64,000 bases of DNA from Corallium rubrum (lineage: Eukaryota; Cnidaria; Anthozoa; Scleralcyonacea; Coralliidae): positions 4,927,504 through 4,991,503 of the forward strand of contig OZ036008.1 of NCBI GenBank assembly GCA_964035015.1. The letters are read 5' to 3'. This document shows positions 11,112 through 22,879 of the stretch, piece by piece (position 1 is the stretch's first letter; the number at the start of each line of letters is the position of its first letter). A program made the translations under genes and the position numbers. The notes beneath the pieces were generated by a model. It was not told where the DNA came from, searched no databases, and saw only the letters and a list, made by a program, of their open reading frames with translations.

Positions 11112-14100
11112 GTAAGATTTGAAGACTTGAAAGTAATTTGTTGCTAACTGGACTGCATACAAAAAAGTGCAAGTTATGCTATGTTCAGAAACATTTTATG
11201 CCTAAACATTTAAAGAAGTTATATGCCACGTTCTGAAGAAATACATTACATGTATATTCAGAAAAGTTCCACTTTGTTCAAAAGTTGGCCTTTGTTTAGA
11301 GAAGTTGCACTACATTATACAGTACATTCAGAAAAGTTGTGCTACACTTCTAAAAAGTCAAGCTAAAGTATGTTTTGAAATGACATACCTTACGTTCTGA
11401 TAAGTTCATTAAAGTATCCCAGGGTGTGATAATTTCGTTATTTCTATACTGAAGAAATCCAATAATTCAGATAGAATCAGTGCACGAACAACGTGAGAAT
11501 AACGCGTGTTTCATCAAGCTTGTTACAACTTGTCAACTACAGACTTGTTACAGCTTGTTCACAAGTTGTTACAGGGCTGATGACAACAATATTGTTACAA
11601 TCTGTTCACAACAAGCTTGCAGCAAGTTGTTGGAACAAGTTGTTACAGGTCTGATGATGACAATATTGTTCCAGCTTGCCAGAACAACTTGCAACAAGCC
11701 TGCAAACAACCTGTTGCAGATTTGTCACGACAAACCGGAACAAGGCATGCGAATGCATCCGGATATTGGCTTGTCCATGACAAGTTGTAACAGACAGGCT
11801 GCAGACCTGTTACAACATGTGCGTTTCCGGCTGTGTACATGTGAGACAGAGAGATGATACTACGTAACAGTCGTTACACTACATTTTTCAAAAGTGAGCT
11901 TCGCAATTTTTTGTAGAACTGCTTTGCAGTTTTCAGAAATTGTCATACTTGCTTTGCAATTTGCGATTTGCAAAGCATTAATTCAGACCTTGAAGGGTTA
12001 ATCGTAATTGACACACACTGATAAGAGTTTTTCTTTGCTTTGTGCAGCGTAAAAAATGGTTGGCTTTTGATCATGCAGAGATGACAATATTAGATGCTGT
12101 CAGTCTCCTGGACAACCTTGTAGATGAAAGTGACCCTGACATTGATCTCCCAAACTCAATCCATGCTTTTCAAACTGCTGAAAGAATCCGAGAGAAACAT
12201 CCAGACAATGGTTAGTATGTATACTGTACATTGAAATCTACATGGTTGGTGTTTCATTTGAGGGGAGGGTTGGCAATACAGTATTGGACATATATGATAA
12301 TACAGTACCATAAAGGCCAAAGGATTGGGGGCTAATCATCCTTATTCAGAATCATCCTCAGAGACGTGAGAAAATTTTTCATGATGTCTAAGACATCATG
12401 AAAAATGTTCTCATGTCTTTAAGGATGTTTCTGAATTAGAATTGAAACACTGCACGTCCTAACGGATAAGCGTTAAGTTGTCAGGAGAATATCTCGTGCA
12501 CTTAAGTTGGATAGAACTTGCCTCCAATCCCTGTGAGGCTTGATAGCTCAACAGGTAGAGCGGCGGACCGGAATCCCGAAGGTGCGAGTTCAAATCCCGC
12601 TCGAGTCAGCTGAAAAATTTTTCGGTTGACTTTAACAGTGTAAGACATCATGAAAAATTTAACCATCCTTACTTACAAAGGATGCAGATCAACATGGCCA
12701 TGTTGAGGCATATCAAGGCACTCCCAGCACCACGGATCACAGCTATTGTAAGATGTAGGTGTTGAGGGAGGGAGGAAAACAAGAGAACTCGGTGGAAAAC
12801 CCCTCAAAGCACAGGAGAGATCAACTACAACTCTACTGTTTTTCCTTTTTAAGAGTGGTTTCAACTGGTTGGCTTAATTCATGATCTGGGTAAAGTAATG
12901 GCATTGCATGGTGAACCACAGTATTTTGTTGTTGGTGATACTTTCCCAGTTGGATGCAAGTTTTCAAACAAAATTGTTTACTCTGAGCAATTTGCTGATA
13001 ACCCAGACTCCAAAGTCCCTGAGTACAGGTACAGTTAACTGAAGGCCCCTAAAAGCTGACTGTTTACAGTCAAGGCTGACTGTTTACAGTCAATTTAATG
13101 GAAATACCTTCCCATTTCTGCTTAGAACTCAGTAGTTTGTTCTATACTGTATTACTGTATTTCTGTAGCTGCTACAGAAAATATGTGGGAAAAATCTTAA
13201 GCGATAAAAGTTCAATGCTTATTCTTGATTTATATTTGTTTGTTGGTATCGATTTGGGAGAAACGTTGTTACTGTATATTAAGATTAAACTCCATGAAAG
13301 CTAAATTATACTTTTCATTCACATTTTTAACAATAAATTTTTAGGGGGGTCCGGGGGCATGCTCCCCTGGGAAATTTTGAAATCGAGAGTCACTGAAATG
13401 CCATTTCCTGGCTTTGGGAGGAAGATTTTACAGACCCTAAAGGTTAAAAAACATCATATAAAATACTCAAAACATGCAAATGTCAAAATGCATGCACTCA
13501 GTAGATTGAATACACTGTTTACAGTTTACTTCCTGACATAATTAATATTGCATCAGTTTTGTAGTTACATGTCTGTCGTTTTATATCTAAAGGGGGGGGG
13601 GGGGTAGGGTGAGGCGGTTAATCGATAAACCGGAAAAAACCGATGTTTTTCGAAAACTGATTCGACCGATGTTGCTCCAGGCAAAAAACCGAAAAACCGA
13701 AAAACCGAAAAAAACGAAAGAAACGGAGTCACCAGCAGCCTCTCCACATAGTTACCTCAGTTATCCAGTCATTGACGGAGACGACGAACCTTTAGAATGG
13801 TGGAAGGTTAACGCAAAAGAACTTCCGTTACTGTCACAATTGGCAAGAATATACCTCGCCATTCAAGCCACCAGTTCGCCATCAGAGAGGCTTTTTAGCA
13901 AAGCGGGGCAAGTTGCTACACCAGCGCGAGTGCAACTAAAGCCCGAGAAAGTTGACAAACTTGTCTTCCTAGCGGAGAATTTGTAAGGATAGACTATCGC
14001 ATTCGCTTGTATATAGATAGAAAGAAAGCCAGTTTTACTGTTACTTAGTCATTTCCTTGTGTGTAGAACGTATATAGCTACAATGTTTGAAAATTTAATT

Positions 14101-16929
14101 CTTGTAAATATTACAATACATTGTACTAACTGTTTTAAAAACTAAAGTCTTGAACGTGTAGCGTGAAGTTTAATCAAGTAAATCTACAGATATAAATATA
14201 GATTTTTTCGGTTTTTTCGGTTTTTTCCAGGCGGTTTTCGGTTTTCGGTTTTTACCCTGAACTGCCTCACCCTAGGGGGGGGGGAGGGCTGCAGCTTCCA
14301 TTTTGACTGTAATCTAATATTGCTGTCTGGGATGTCTTTGAAGGGTTGATCTCCTTTTGATGAGTAAAATTGTCTGTCATTGGACAGAATAAAACAATAA
14401 AGAGGCAGGCTGTTTTTCGGCTGGCTCAGGCAGGGATGGGTTAATGTTACAATTCTGAAGTTTGGGTTATATGTTTTTCTTTAGTACAAAATATGGAATT
14501 TATGAACCAAATTGTGGTTTGAATAATGTTTTCATGTCCTGGGGTCATGATGGTAAGGATTGAATTATGCCGATATTATTGTAGCATGTCATCAAGTACT
14601 TGTACCATACATATACATGGGTAAGCTGTAAGAATTATACTTGACCCAAACACTGGCAATGCCTTGTGTCTATTTATACTTTGTATCATAAATGTAATTA
14701 GACAACGGTTTCCAAACTGGGGGTCTTACCTCCCTGAATTTATCTGCCTGTGTTCTTTCCACTGCAAGCATTGAAGGTTGAACAGGTGACCCATTTAAAT
14801 TTACATACTGGAGGAATTCCCTGCAAATGTTAAGAATTTCTTGCAAGTGACACTCTTGTGCTTGACTAATTTTTCTGCTATTGACCATGACAGTGCCTCA
14901 TTGTTACTGTACAATTACTATGATTGCACTTCCTACGATGTCGGAGGTTCTCCCTTTGACAAGCAAAATCAACTGGCATTAGACTGAAAGAATCAAGGGG
15001 CTGTTTTTGACCAGCTCAGGCAGGAATGAGACTTGAGGTTGACTCCTCCCCCTTGGTGGGGGACGGAGGCTGAGGCCACAATCAGACTATCATTGTCACA
15101 ACAAATCAAAATATAGTATCACATAAATTAGGTTGGATATACTACCAAAACAGAGAATGTAGGAGTCTAACATTTCAGGCAAAGACTTTATACTATATTT
15201 TGAATTGTTGTTTCAACACAGTGCCTACGCAGCATGCTACTTTTATATCATTGTCACAGACTTTGATTAATCCTCTCTCCCAAATAAGCACCTTCCTTTG
15301 AGGTCCTGAAATAAATAAAGCACTGCCTAGTTTGCTTATTCAAATTATTATGGTAGTTATTGTTGTTGTGTGCAGTTTTCATAGTACAATTTGTGATTGT
15401 CTTGCAGAATATATGTATCAAGTTTTGCTTGCCAATGGATGCAAGATACCAAAAGAAGTGAATAACTTTTTTTCACTTTGATATAATTTTACAATGCATG
15501 CAATATTTTTAGTTGCTATTCACGGGAAATGACATCAACCAAAGGGACATGCAAAGATGTTATAAGTAGTTCAACATTTCCCTGGGCTGATGTCATTTCC
15601 AACTTTAGCAGAAGAAAAATGCATCATAAGGACATCATCTCACTCAGGACATCGTCAGAGCAGCAGAATAAATATATTTTACTTATGGTTGTATCCACAA
15701 ACATTTTATTATATTGCAAATTTCCGACTGGCCCCTATTTGTGAATAGCTATGTTTTTATTAAACAAACAAACAAACAAACAAACAAACAAACAAACAAA
15801 CAAACAAACAAACAAACAAACAAACAAACAAACAAACAAACAAACAAACAAAACAAAACAAAACAAATAAAAATTGTTAAAAATTAAAAACTAGTTGAAA
15901 TTAAACTAGTTATAATTGTGCTGTTTGTAAGGCAATAAGAAAAAGCTTTAGGAATTTAAAGTCTAAGAAGTTAAAAGGGAAATTGTTGCTATTTTTGCCA
16001 TCTAAAATCTCAGCGGTTAAGATTCTCTAAAGAAATGACAAGTCTAAAATAATTATACATTTGTGACACCACCCCTTCAAACAGTTTAACGCTTGTGCAG
16101 AATTTTTAGTTAAACTTTTAAAACATAAAGAATAGTCAATACCAGTACATACAGTATGTATATGTGTATGCTAACAGTATTTTTTGTTTTCTTTCGTATA
16201 GGGATTGTACATGATTAGATACCACTCGTTTTATCCTTGGCATTGCAGTGGAGATTATGATTATCTGTGCAATGATGAAGATCGTGAAATGATGAAATGG
16301 GTGAATGAGTTCAAGTGAGTTGTCCAAGATTTTAATAGGCGAGTTTCAGGGTGTTGCGTGTGCATCATTTTTCAAAGAAACTGGCAAGCTACACTCAAAT
16401 TAAACATACTGTTTAAAATAAACAAAATATAGATAGAGTTTCTGGATGTTCAACACTGTTATTCTGCTGTCGTTGGTGCGCTAGCAAGTCTGTTTGCCTT
16501 TGCTTACTTTGTGGGGACCCCACCAAGAGCCCACCAATTTCTTTGCAAATTGATGCGTGCGCAATACCCTGAAATTTGCCTATTGATGTTAAATTGTTTT
16601 GTGACCTTTAGTATTGAAGATGTGTTCTGTCTCAGATTGTTTGAAGACACTTTCTATATTTTGACATGGATATAGCTGATAATATAGACATGTACTGTAG
16701 ATATGAATATTATATACATGCATATAGACATGGATATAGACATTGATATAAGTATGGATATAGACTTGGATAGATATATAATGGATATAGATATATGGAG
16801 ATGGATATAGACATGCATGATAACCATGGATATACATGTAGTCTAGATGTGGAGATAGACACTGGTGTAATAGAAGGATATTAGAGATGGATATACAGAT
16901 TGATCACCATATACATGCACATGTATATA

Positions 16930-17009
<80 letters not shown>

Positions 17010-17773
17010 TTCATGAGGAAAACACAAAGAAAATCCATGTTTAATGAGTGCCTGTGTACAGATTCCTCTTGATTTACATAAACTTTAGCTTTGATTTTCT
17101 CGACTTAGACAATGTTTGTTTTAGAAAAATTACTACGCCAATGAACTTATCACATCGGATCGTTTTAGAAGTCATTTACAGAATTTGTGTACATTCTGTG
17201 TCCGGATACAGACACTTGACTTCACCTCGTGTCTGTATACCTGTACCCCGATACAGAACAGCCACTCATTCTGTAAAGTATATATATATATATATATATA
17301 TATATGTAATGTTTACAACATGAGCGGCCGTGTTGTATTGAATTATACAATCACGAGCCGAAGGCGAGTGATTGTATATTCAATACAACAAGGACGCGAG
17401 TGTTGTAAACAACTTGTGAAATGAATAAATAGTAAAAATCCCTTTGGGATAATCATATTGAGATGCTAATTAGTTACAAGCACTAGTGGTTTGTATGGGG
17501 TTTACAGGGGTATACATGTGACGTAATTTCTGAAATTGGATTGGCTGCAAAACTCATGAATTATTAATGAATTTCACAAATATATATATAAGTGAGTTTT
17601 TGGTTTACGAAATGTTAGAGTGCTCAATACCATATTATAGATAGAGCAAAATATAAAGCATGAAGTATAGTTACCTTAAAGTCTTCGCTACCATCAGGTG
17701 ACTGATGATCCTGTTTAGGGTGAAACCTCTGGTAGCGAAGACTTTAAGGTAACTATACTTCATGCTTTGTATA

Positions 17774-17844
<71 letters not shown>

Positions 17845-18447
17845 TGGATAATGATATAGTTAATACAACAATGAACATGGCCTGTACATATGCAATATAT
17901 ACTGTATGTACAGTATGATACATATGTATGTAATGTTTACAACATGAGCGGCTGTGTTGTATTGAATATACAATCACGGGCCGAAGGCGAGTGATTGTAT
18001 ATTCAATACAACAAGGACGCGAGTGTTGTAAACAACTTGTGAAATGAATGAATGGTAAAAATCCCTTTGGGATATTGAGATGCTAATTAGTTACAACTAG
18101 TGGTTGTATCAGAAGAGTATACATCCACTAGTGGTTGTAATTAATTAGCATCATTGGTTTTAGTTTGTATGGGGTTTACAGGGGTATACATGTGATGTAA
18201 TTTCTGAAATTGGATTGGCTGCAAAACTCATGAATTAGTAATGAATTTCACAAATATATATATAAGTGAGTTTTTGGTTCACGAAATGTTAGAGTGCTCA
18301 ATACCATATTATAGATAGAGCAAAATATAAAGCATGAAGTATAGTTACCTTAAAGTCTTCGCTACCATCAGGTGACTGATGATCCTGTTTAGGGTGAAAC
18401 CTCTGGTAGCGAAGACTTTAAGGTAACTATACTTCATGCTTTGTATA

Positions 18448-18508
<61 letters not shown>

Positions 18509-19168
18509 TGGATAATGATATAGTTAATACAACAATGAACATGGCCTGTACATATGCAATATATACTGTATGTACAGTATGATACATATGTATGTAATGT
18601 TTACAACATGAGCGGCTGTGTTGTATTGAATATACAATCACGGGCCGAAGGCGAGTGATTGTATATTCAATACAACAAGGACGCGAGTGTTGTAAACAAC
18701 TTGTGAAATGAATGAATGGTAAAAATCCCTTTGGGATATTGAGATGCTAATTAGTTACAACTAGTGGTTGTATCAGAAGAGTATACATCCACTAGTGGTT
18801 GTAATTAATTAGCATCATTGGTTTTAGTTTGTATGGGGTTTACAGGGGTATACATGTGATGTAATTTCTGAAATTGGATTGGCTGCAAAACTCATGAATT
18901 AGTAATGAATTTCACAAATATATATATTATACAGTATGTACATATAGGATATCCACTTGCACATATTTGATGGAGAAATATCTCAAGCCAAACACAAAAT
19001 AAATGCGTTTAGCTCCCACTTCATCCTTGGATTTACAACTAACTTTTGTTGTTTTTCAGCCAATTTGACTTGTATTCCAAAGCTGACTCATTACCAGACC
19101 CTGAGAAACTCAAACCATACTACCAAAGCCTCATTGACAAATACTGTCCTGGTGTGCTAAAATGGTAA
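10908..19168 (+). CDS. MIOX: Inositol oxygenase gene (7 recognised exons)
   Basis: Myo-inositol oxygenase is a cytosolic di-iron enzyme that cleaves myo-inositol with O2 to D-glucuronate, the first step of inositol catabolism. Exons: 10908-11111, 12048-12210, 12854-13028, 14485-14552, 15408-15457, 16202-16314, 19060-19168. Phases agree throughout and sum to 293 codons plus stop, against 285 residues in human MIOX, so little is missing at the N-terminus; the start exon was not found with confidence. All six iron ligands of the family are present: His in SIHAFQTAE, His-Asp in LIHDLGK, His in SWGHDE, His in RYHSFYPWH and Asp in NQFDLY. The gene therefore looks functional despite introns packed with mobile elements. 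A separate 96-bp copy of the last acceptor and exon start lies in a transposon at 21211. Confidence 0.95.
11160..11460 (+). repeat. Degenerate tandem repeat (about 30-40 bp unit)
   Basis: Recurring ATTCAGAAAAGTTGCACTAC variants (11167, 11259, 11327, 11349, 11391) in a MIOX intron. Unit length and spacing vary. Confidence 0.5.
11505..11830 (+). repeat. Dispersed ACAACTTGTTACAG repeat cluster
   Basis: Many direct and inverted copies of TTGTTACAG, CAAGTTGTT and ACAACAATATTGTT form a region of overlapping short palindromes, split into two similar halves around CTGATGACAA (11577) and CTGATGATGACAA (11652). It lies in a MIOX intron. Confidence 0.6.
12048..12210 (+). CDS. MIOX: MIOX exon with first iron-ligand His
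   Basis: Encodes [33 protein letters not shown] and [16 protein letters not shown]. Contains the substrate-loop signature LVDESDPD and the His of HAFQTAE. Acceptor tttgtgcag, donor gttagt, ends in phase 1. Confidence 0.93.
12330..12680 (+). mobile_element. Probable SINE with tRNA-like segment
   Basis: Contains the tRNA-like core at 12537-12607. The words ACATCATGAAAAAT and AATCATCCTTA occur on both sides of it (12379-12402, 12648-12672), suggesting a composite short element bounded by related sequence. Its exact ends are uncertain. Confidence 0.45.
12537..12607 (+). tRNA. tRNA-like sequence, probably SINE-derived
   Basis: Acceptor arms GGCTTGA and TCGAGTC pair (with two G-U). A-box TAGCTCAACAGGTAGAGC and B-box GGTGCGAGTTCAAATCCC are both recognisable, and the T-arm pairs in four of five positions. 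The anticodon stem pairs poorly and position 33 is not T, so it is more likely a tRNA-derived SINE head than a working tRNA gene. Confidence 0.5.
12854..13028 (+). CDS. MIOX: MIOX exon with His-Asp ligand pair
   Basis: Encodes [34 protein letters not shown] and [12 protein letters not shown]. The HD pair in LIHDLGK bridges the two irons. The acceptor (tttttaag) is less typical; the phase and the WF(H/Q)LVGL match fix it. Donor gtacag. Confidence 0.92.
13605..14274 (+). mobile_element. Non-autonomous hAT element retaining C-terminal domain
   Basis: Ends TAGGGTGAGGCGGTT and AACTGCCTCACCCTA are inverted; the flanks are G-runs, so an 8-bp duplication (GGGGGGGG) is compatible but not provable. 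Subterminal repeats of CCGAAAAAACC/GGTTTTTTCGG occur at both ends. The open frame 13609-13986 carries the hAT C-terminal dimerisation signature: [17 protein letters not shown] then [12 protein letters not shown], followed by a stop. The rest of the transposase is absent, so this is an internally deleted copy. Confidence 0.82.
13744..13986 (+). pseudogene. hAT transposase C-terminal fragment
   Basis: About 80 residues equal to the hAT dimerisation domain: a tryptophan pair (EWWK), [20 protein letters not shown] and [10 protein letters not shown]. The catalytic RNase-H-like core is missing. It is an open frame through to the stop, so the loss is by internal deletion rather than mutation. Confidence 0.8.
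14485..14552 (+). CDS. MIOX: MIOX exon, SWGHDE
   Basis: Encodes [20 protein letters not shown] followed by GHD; the His of SWGHDE is an iron ligand. Acceptor tttctttag, donor gtaagg. Confidence 0.92.
14670..14888 (-). other. Possible antisense exon in a MIOX intron
   Basis: A 72-codon frame on the minus strand with protein-like composition ([18 protein letters not shown], then [11 protein letters not shown]) that ends at a GTAAGA donor-like site at about 14731. I do not recognise the family. It could be a fragment of a captured or unrelated gene, or chance. Confidence 0.22.
15408..15457 (+). CDS. MIOX: MIOX exon (short)
   Basis: Encodes [17 protein letters not shown], matching EYLYQMMKFNKFSLPSE of the vertebrate enzyme. 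Acceptor gtcttgcag, donor gtgaat. Confidence 0.88.
15761..15867 (+). repeat. (AAAC)n microsatellite
   Basis: About 24 tandem AAAC units, then AAAAC variants, in a MIOX intron. Confidence 0.97.
16202..16314 (+). CDS. MIOX: MIOX exon, RYHSFYPWH
   Basis: Encodes [19 protein letters not shown] through [15 protein letters not shown] contains an iron-ligand His. Acceptor ctttcgtatag, donor gtgagt, phase 2. Confidence 0.93.
16680..17002 (+). repeat. GATATAGACATG repeats leading into (TA)n
   Basis: Imperfect 12-18 bp units around GGATATAGACATG to 16900, followed by a perfect TA array at about 16928-17002, in the last MIOX intron. Confidence 0.85.
17591..18923 (+). repeat. 674-bp tandem duplication, two units
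   Basis: Unit 1 begins AGTGAGTTTTTGGTTTACGA at 17591 and unit 2 repeats it at 18265, a period of 674 bp. Each unit contains a 37-bp-stem hairpin, a TA array, and a palindrome around TTGTATTGAATATACAATCAC. The units are nearly identical, differing mainly in TA array length. A partial third flank upstream (17300-17580) contains the same palindrome. Confidence 0.85.
17669..17768. repeat. Long hairpin, 37-bp perfect stem (copy 1)
   Basis: AGCATGAAGTATAGTTACCT continues through TAAAGTCTTCGCTACCA and is mirrored after a loop of about 30 bp containing TGATGATCCTGTTTAGGG. A second copy is at about 18332-18441, a variant at 20065-20221 and a diverged relative at 58545-58655. All border TA arrays. Confidence 0.85.
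19060..19168 (+). CDS. MIOX: MIOX terminal exon
   Basis: Encodes [19 protein letters not shown], then [17 protein letters not shown] and a TAA stop, the normal C-terminus of the family. The Asp of FDLY is the last iron ligand. Acceptor gtttttcag. Confidence 0.94.
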
Positions 19169-19299
19169 TTACACATTCAAAAAGTGCTACAATAAATCTC
19201 AAGAACAGTGGTTCAGTGAAAAAAGGTGGATTTAGGTCTACATGTATGATTTTATTTTTGGGGTAAACATGCATATTTTATATAATTTATTCATGTATT

Positions 19300-19803
<504 letters not shown>

Positions 19804-19889
19804 AATGTTTTGAAATATTATGTATTCGTTATGGTTTTGCTTAAAGTTATTTGCTGGGCTATCATTTTTCTAACAATACTGACACTGTA

Positions 19890-20741
<852 letters not shown>

Positions 20742-20749
20742 ATGGCAAT

Positions 20750-21542
20750 CAGGGGCGTCGTGGCTCTGAGGTTTTAGGGGTGGCCAAGTGCACAATTTTT
20801 CCAACAAACAACAAAATTTTTCCGACATACATATATACATAGAAAAACATCTTCATAAAATATGAGGTAAAAATACATACAATAAATTCAATAGTAATAG
20901 CATCATTTCAAAAAAACCCGGTTATTAGAAGGATACATGCATGGATATTCATAAGTCACAAGCCAAAAAAAATTAGTGGGTGAGTTTATGCCTAGCATAG
21001 ATACCAGAGCTTGTCCTACAGATTGGTACTGTACGTGCCTAAATGACTGTACGAACAAACTAACTAACAAACGAAAGAACTTGCATGCAGAATATAAAGC
21101 ACTGCTATAGGCACTGCAAGTTGCACTGTTTTCCAATGAATTATTGTTGTATTATTAAAAATAGTATTTAACTGCAAAATTTTCAATAAATGCATTTATA
21201 TATGCAAAGTAAATGCATTTAGCTCCCACTTCATCCTTGGATTTACAACTAACTTTTGTTGTTTTTCAGCCAATTTGACTTGTATTCCAAAGCCGACTCA
21301 TTACCACTATTTATTGAAAATTTTCAAAAAGAACAAGCATAAGTGGCCCATAAGTAAAACATCTGCATCATTGTGTGACTCTTTTGTTTGCCATGTCCAA
21401 AATTCTGACAAAACCACATTTCTACATTTCCATTAGCTTTCCAACATTAGGGGAGGCCATGCCCCCCCCCAGCCATGACCCCCACCAGCCATGACCCCCC
21501 CCAGCCATGACCCCCCCCCCCCTCCCAGCCACGACACCGCTG
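20750..21542. mobile_element. hAT-type element carrying a MIOX exon fragment
   Basis: The ends CAGGGGCGTCGTGGCT and AGCCACGACACCGCTG are inverted (two mismatches), flanked by a perfect 8-bp duplication ATGGCAAT at 20742-20749 and 21543-21550. No transposase remains. The interior at 21211-21306 is a near-identical copy of the MIOX last-intron/last-exon junction, bracketed by an inverted pair AAAATTTTCAATAAA/TTTATTGAAAATTTT. The right end has a C-rich tandem repeat of CCAGCCATGACCCCC. Confidence 0.85.
21211..21306 (+). pseudogene. Captured MIOX acceptor and partial terminal exon
   Basis: Matches 19001-19096 over 96 bp with two mismatches (G to A in the intron, T to C in the exon). It includes the intron polypyrimidine tract and AG, and the first 37 nt of the exon ([12 protein letters not shown]). 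The reading frame is lost after TTACCA, so it cannot supply a functional C-terminus. It could still act as a decoy acceptor. Confidence 0.9.
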
Positions 21543-21714
21543 ATGGCAATGCTTTCATGATTCAGCTAAAAAGTCATTTTGTTTTCATGGCCCATCACAC
21601 CTTAAATTTCATATTTCCATTCATACCAACAACATACATCTATATGAGTCGACAGTGTAGGTTTCGAGTGGAAGAGCATATACATTTTAAGAGTAAGACC
21701 AAACAGGGACCAGT

Positions 21715-21830
21715 TGTGAGAATGCAGAGGAGCATGCTGTCTCTCACTGCAGAAGTTAAGTTCAGTCAAATCGAGACAAATGGGGTAAGTACTTGGATGG
21801 GTGCCTCAAGGGTTTTTCACTTTTATTATA
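21715..21830 (+). ncRNA. 5S rRNA-like sequence (pseudogene or SINE head)
   Basis: GCAGAAGTTAAG corresponds to GGAAGCTAAGC of 5S rRNA, and GTAAGTACTTGGATGGGTG corresponds to GTTAGTACTTGGATGGGAG, the internal promoter region, at roughly the right spacing. Upstream GTCTCTCACT resembles GTCTGATCTC. Outside this core the match is poor, so it is a diverged pseudogene or a 5S-derived SINE. Confidence 0.42.
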
Positions 21831-21899
21831 ATTGGTTCTCCACTTTTCCTCTCTCCATAAAATCAACACCATATACTATAAAATAATTCTCAGTATTTA

Positions 21900-22612
21900 A
21901 ATAACTGTCATATGTTACCACCCCACCACTCCCCCCATACCACACCCCGACACTCCCCCCCCCCCCCCCCCCTACCACACACCCCATACCACACCCCGAC
22001 ACTACAGACCTACTGTCATGAAGTTCTTCGCTTCATTTACTAGTAGCTTGACATTTCCCGCGAGGGCAAGCCGTCAACCATCTCATTTCGTTTTGCTGAT
22101 GTTCACGTCGAAAGCTTTACTACGCGAAGCCGAAGTAAGGCTATGGAACCGGATTGCTTTAGATGACAGCAGTTCCTTTGACCTTTGTGTGGAACTAATA
22201 CTGAATTCAATAACATTGCAAGAAAATGGGTATTGGGCATGGATGGAGACAAAACACGTGGAGTCATGAGCTGGAATACATCGCCAATGATTTAAGCGAA
22301 GATTTCCAAAATATAGAAATGGATATTTGCAGGTAAAATCATAGTTAGTTATAGAAGACTTTGTTTCTAAATTAACGGTTGTGTTGTTGACTTTCTTGAG
22401 TTGAGGCGGGTATTTTGAATTTTGTGCCCTACATAAAGATATTTTGTGAGCTTGGTCTCGTTAAGAAATCGATTTTAAGTTGTATCCTACAAATTTTTCC
22501 TTTATCCGACCAGTAAATTCAAAACAGCAGTGACTTCAAAATGAATGTTGTACTTTTGTACATGTTAACATGTATTGAAGAAAATAGACTAGATTTATAA
22601 TTATATATTGGC
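21900..22612. other. C-rich tract, then no gene recognised
   Basis: 21918-22005 holds runs of CCCC with ACACCCC units. The following 83-codon frame at 22018-22269 has no family I recognise. Nothing else is supported to 22612. Confidence 0.4.
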
Positions 22613-22879
22613 TATATGGTAGAAGTTAGATGGGACGACTCTTTGCACGGGACCTTTTCTGAAGCCCTTTTCTGAAGGCTGTGCCAAGTGATGTATTGAA
22701 CTTTACTACGCATCCCACAAGCAGACAGAATGGTGACACTTTTGAGGTTAAGGGTTCCTTTGGGGGGGTGTTCCATCACATGCTTTACTACATCTTCGGA
22801 AAAGGTCCCATTCCATATTTGTCGGGTTATGGTTATTTTGGGGTTAGGGATATAATTGTGCTCCACCACCCATTTTCCA

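Larger units (their letters stand above)
13088..14311. mobile_element. MITE family B, carrying two nested insertions
   Basis: Left end TTTACAGTCAATTTAATGGA and right end TTCCATTTTGACTGTAAT are inverted, and the words TACTGTATTTCTGTAGCTGC and TATTAAGATTAAACTCCATG are shared with the copy at 19505-19803. The interior is interrupted by family A sequence (13325-14300), which is itself interrupted by a hAT element (13605-14274). All of it lies in one MIOX intron. Confidence 0.6.

Noticed and set aside
12537..12607. Functional tRNA gene
   Set aside because: Anticodon stem and position 33 do not fit, and the sequence is embedded in a SINE-like context.
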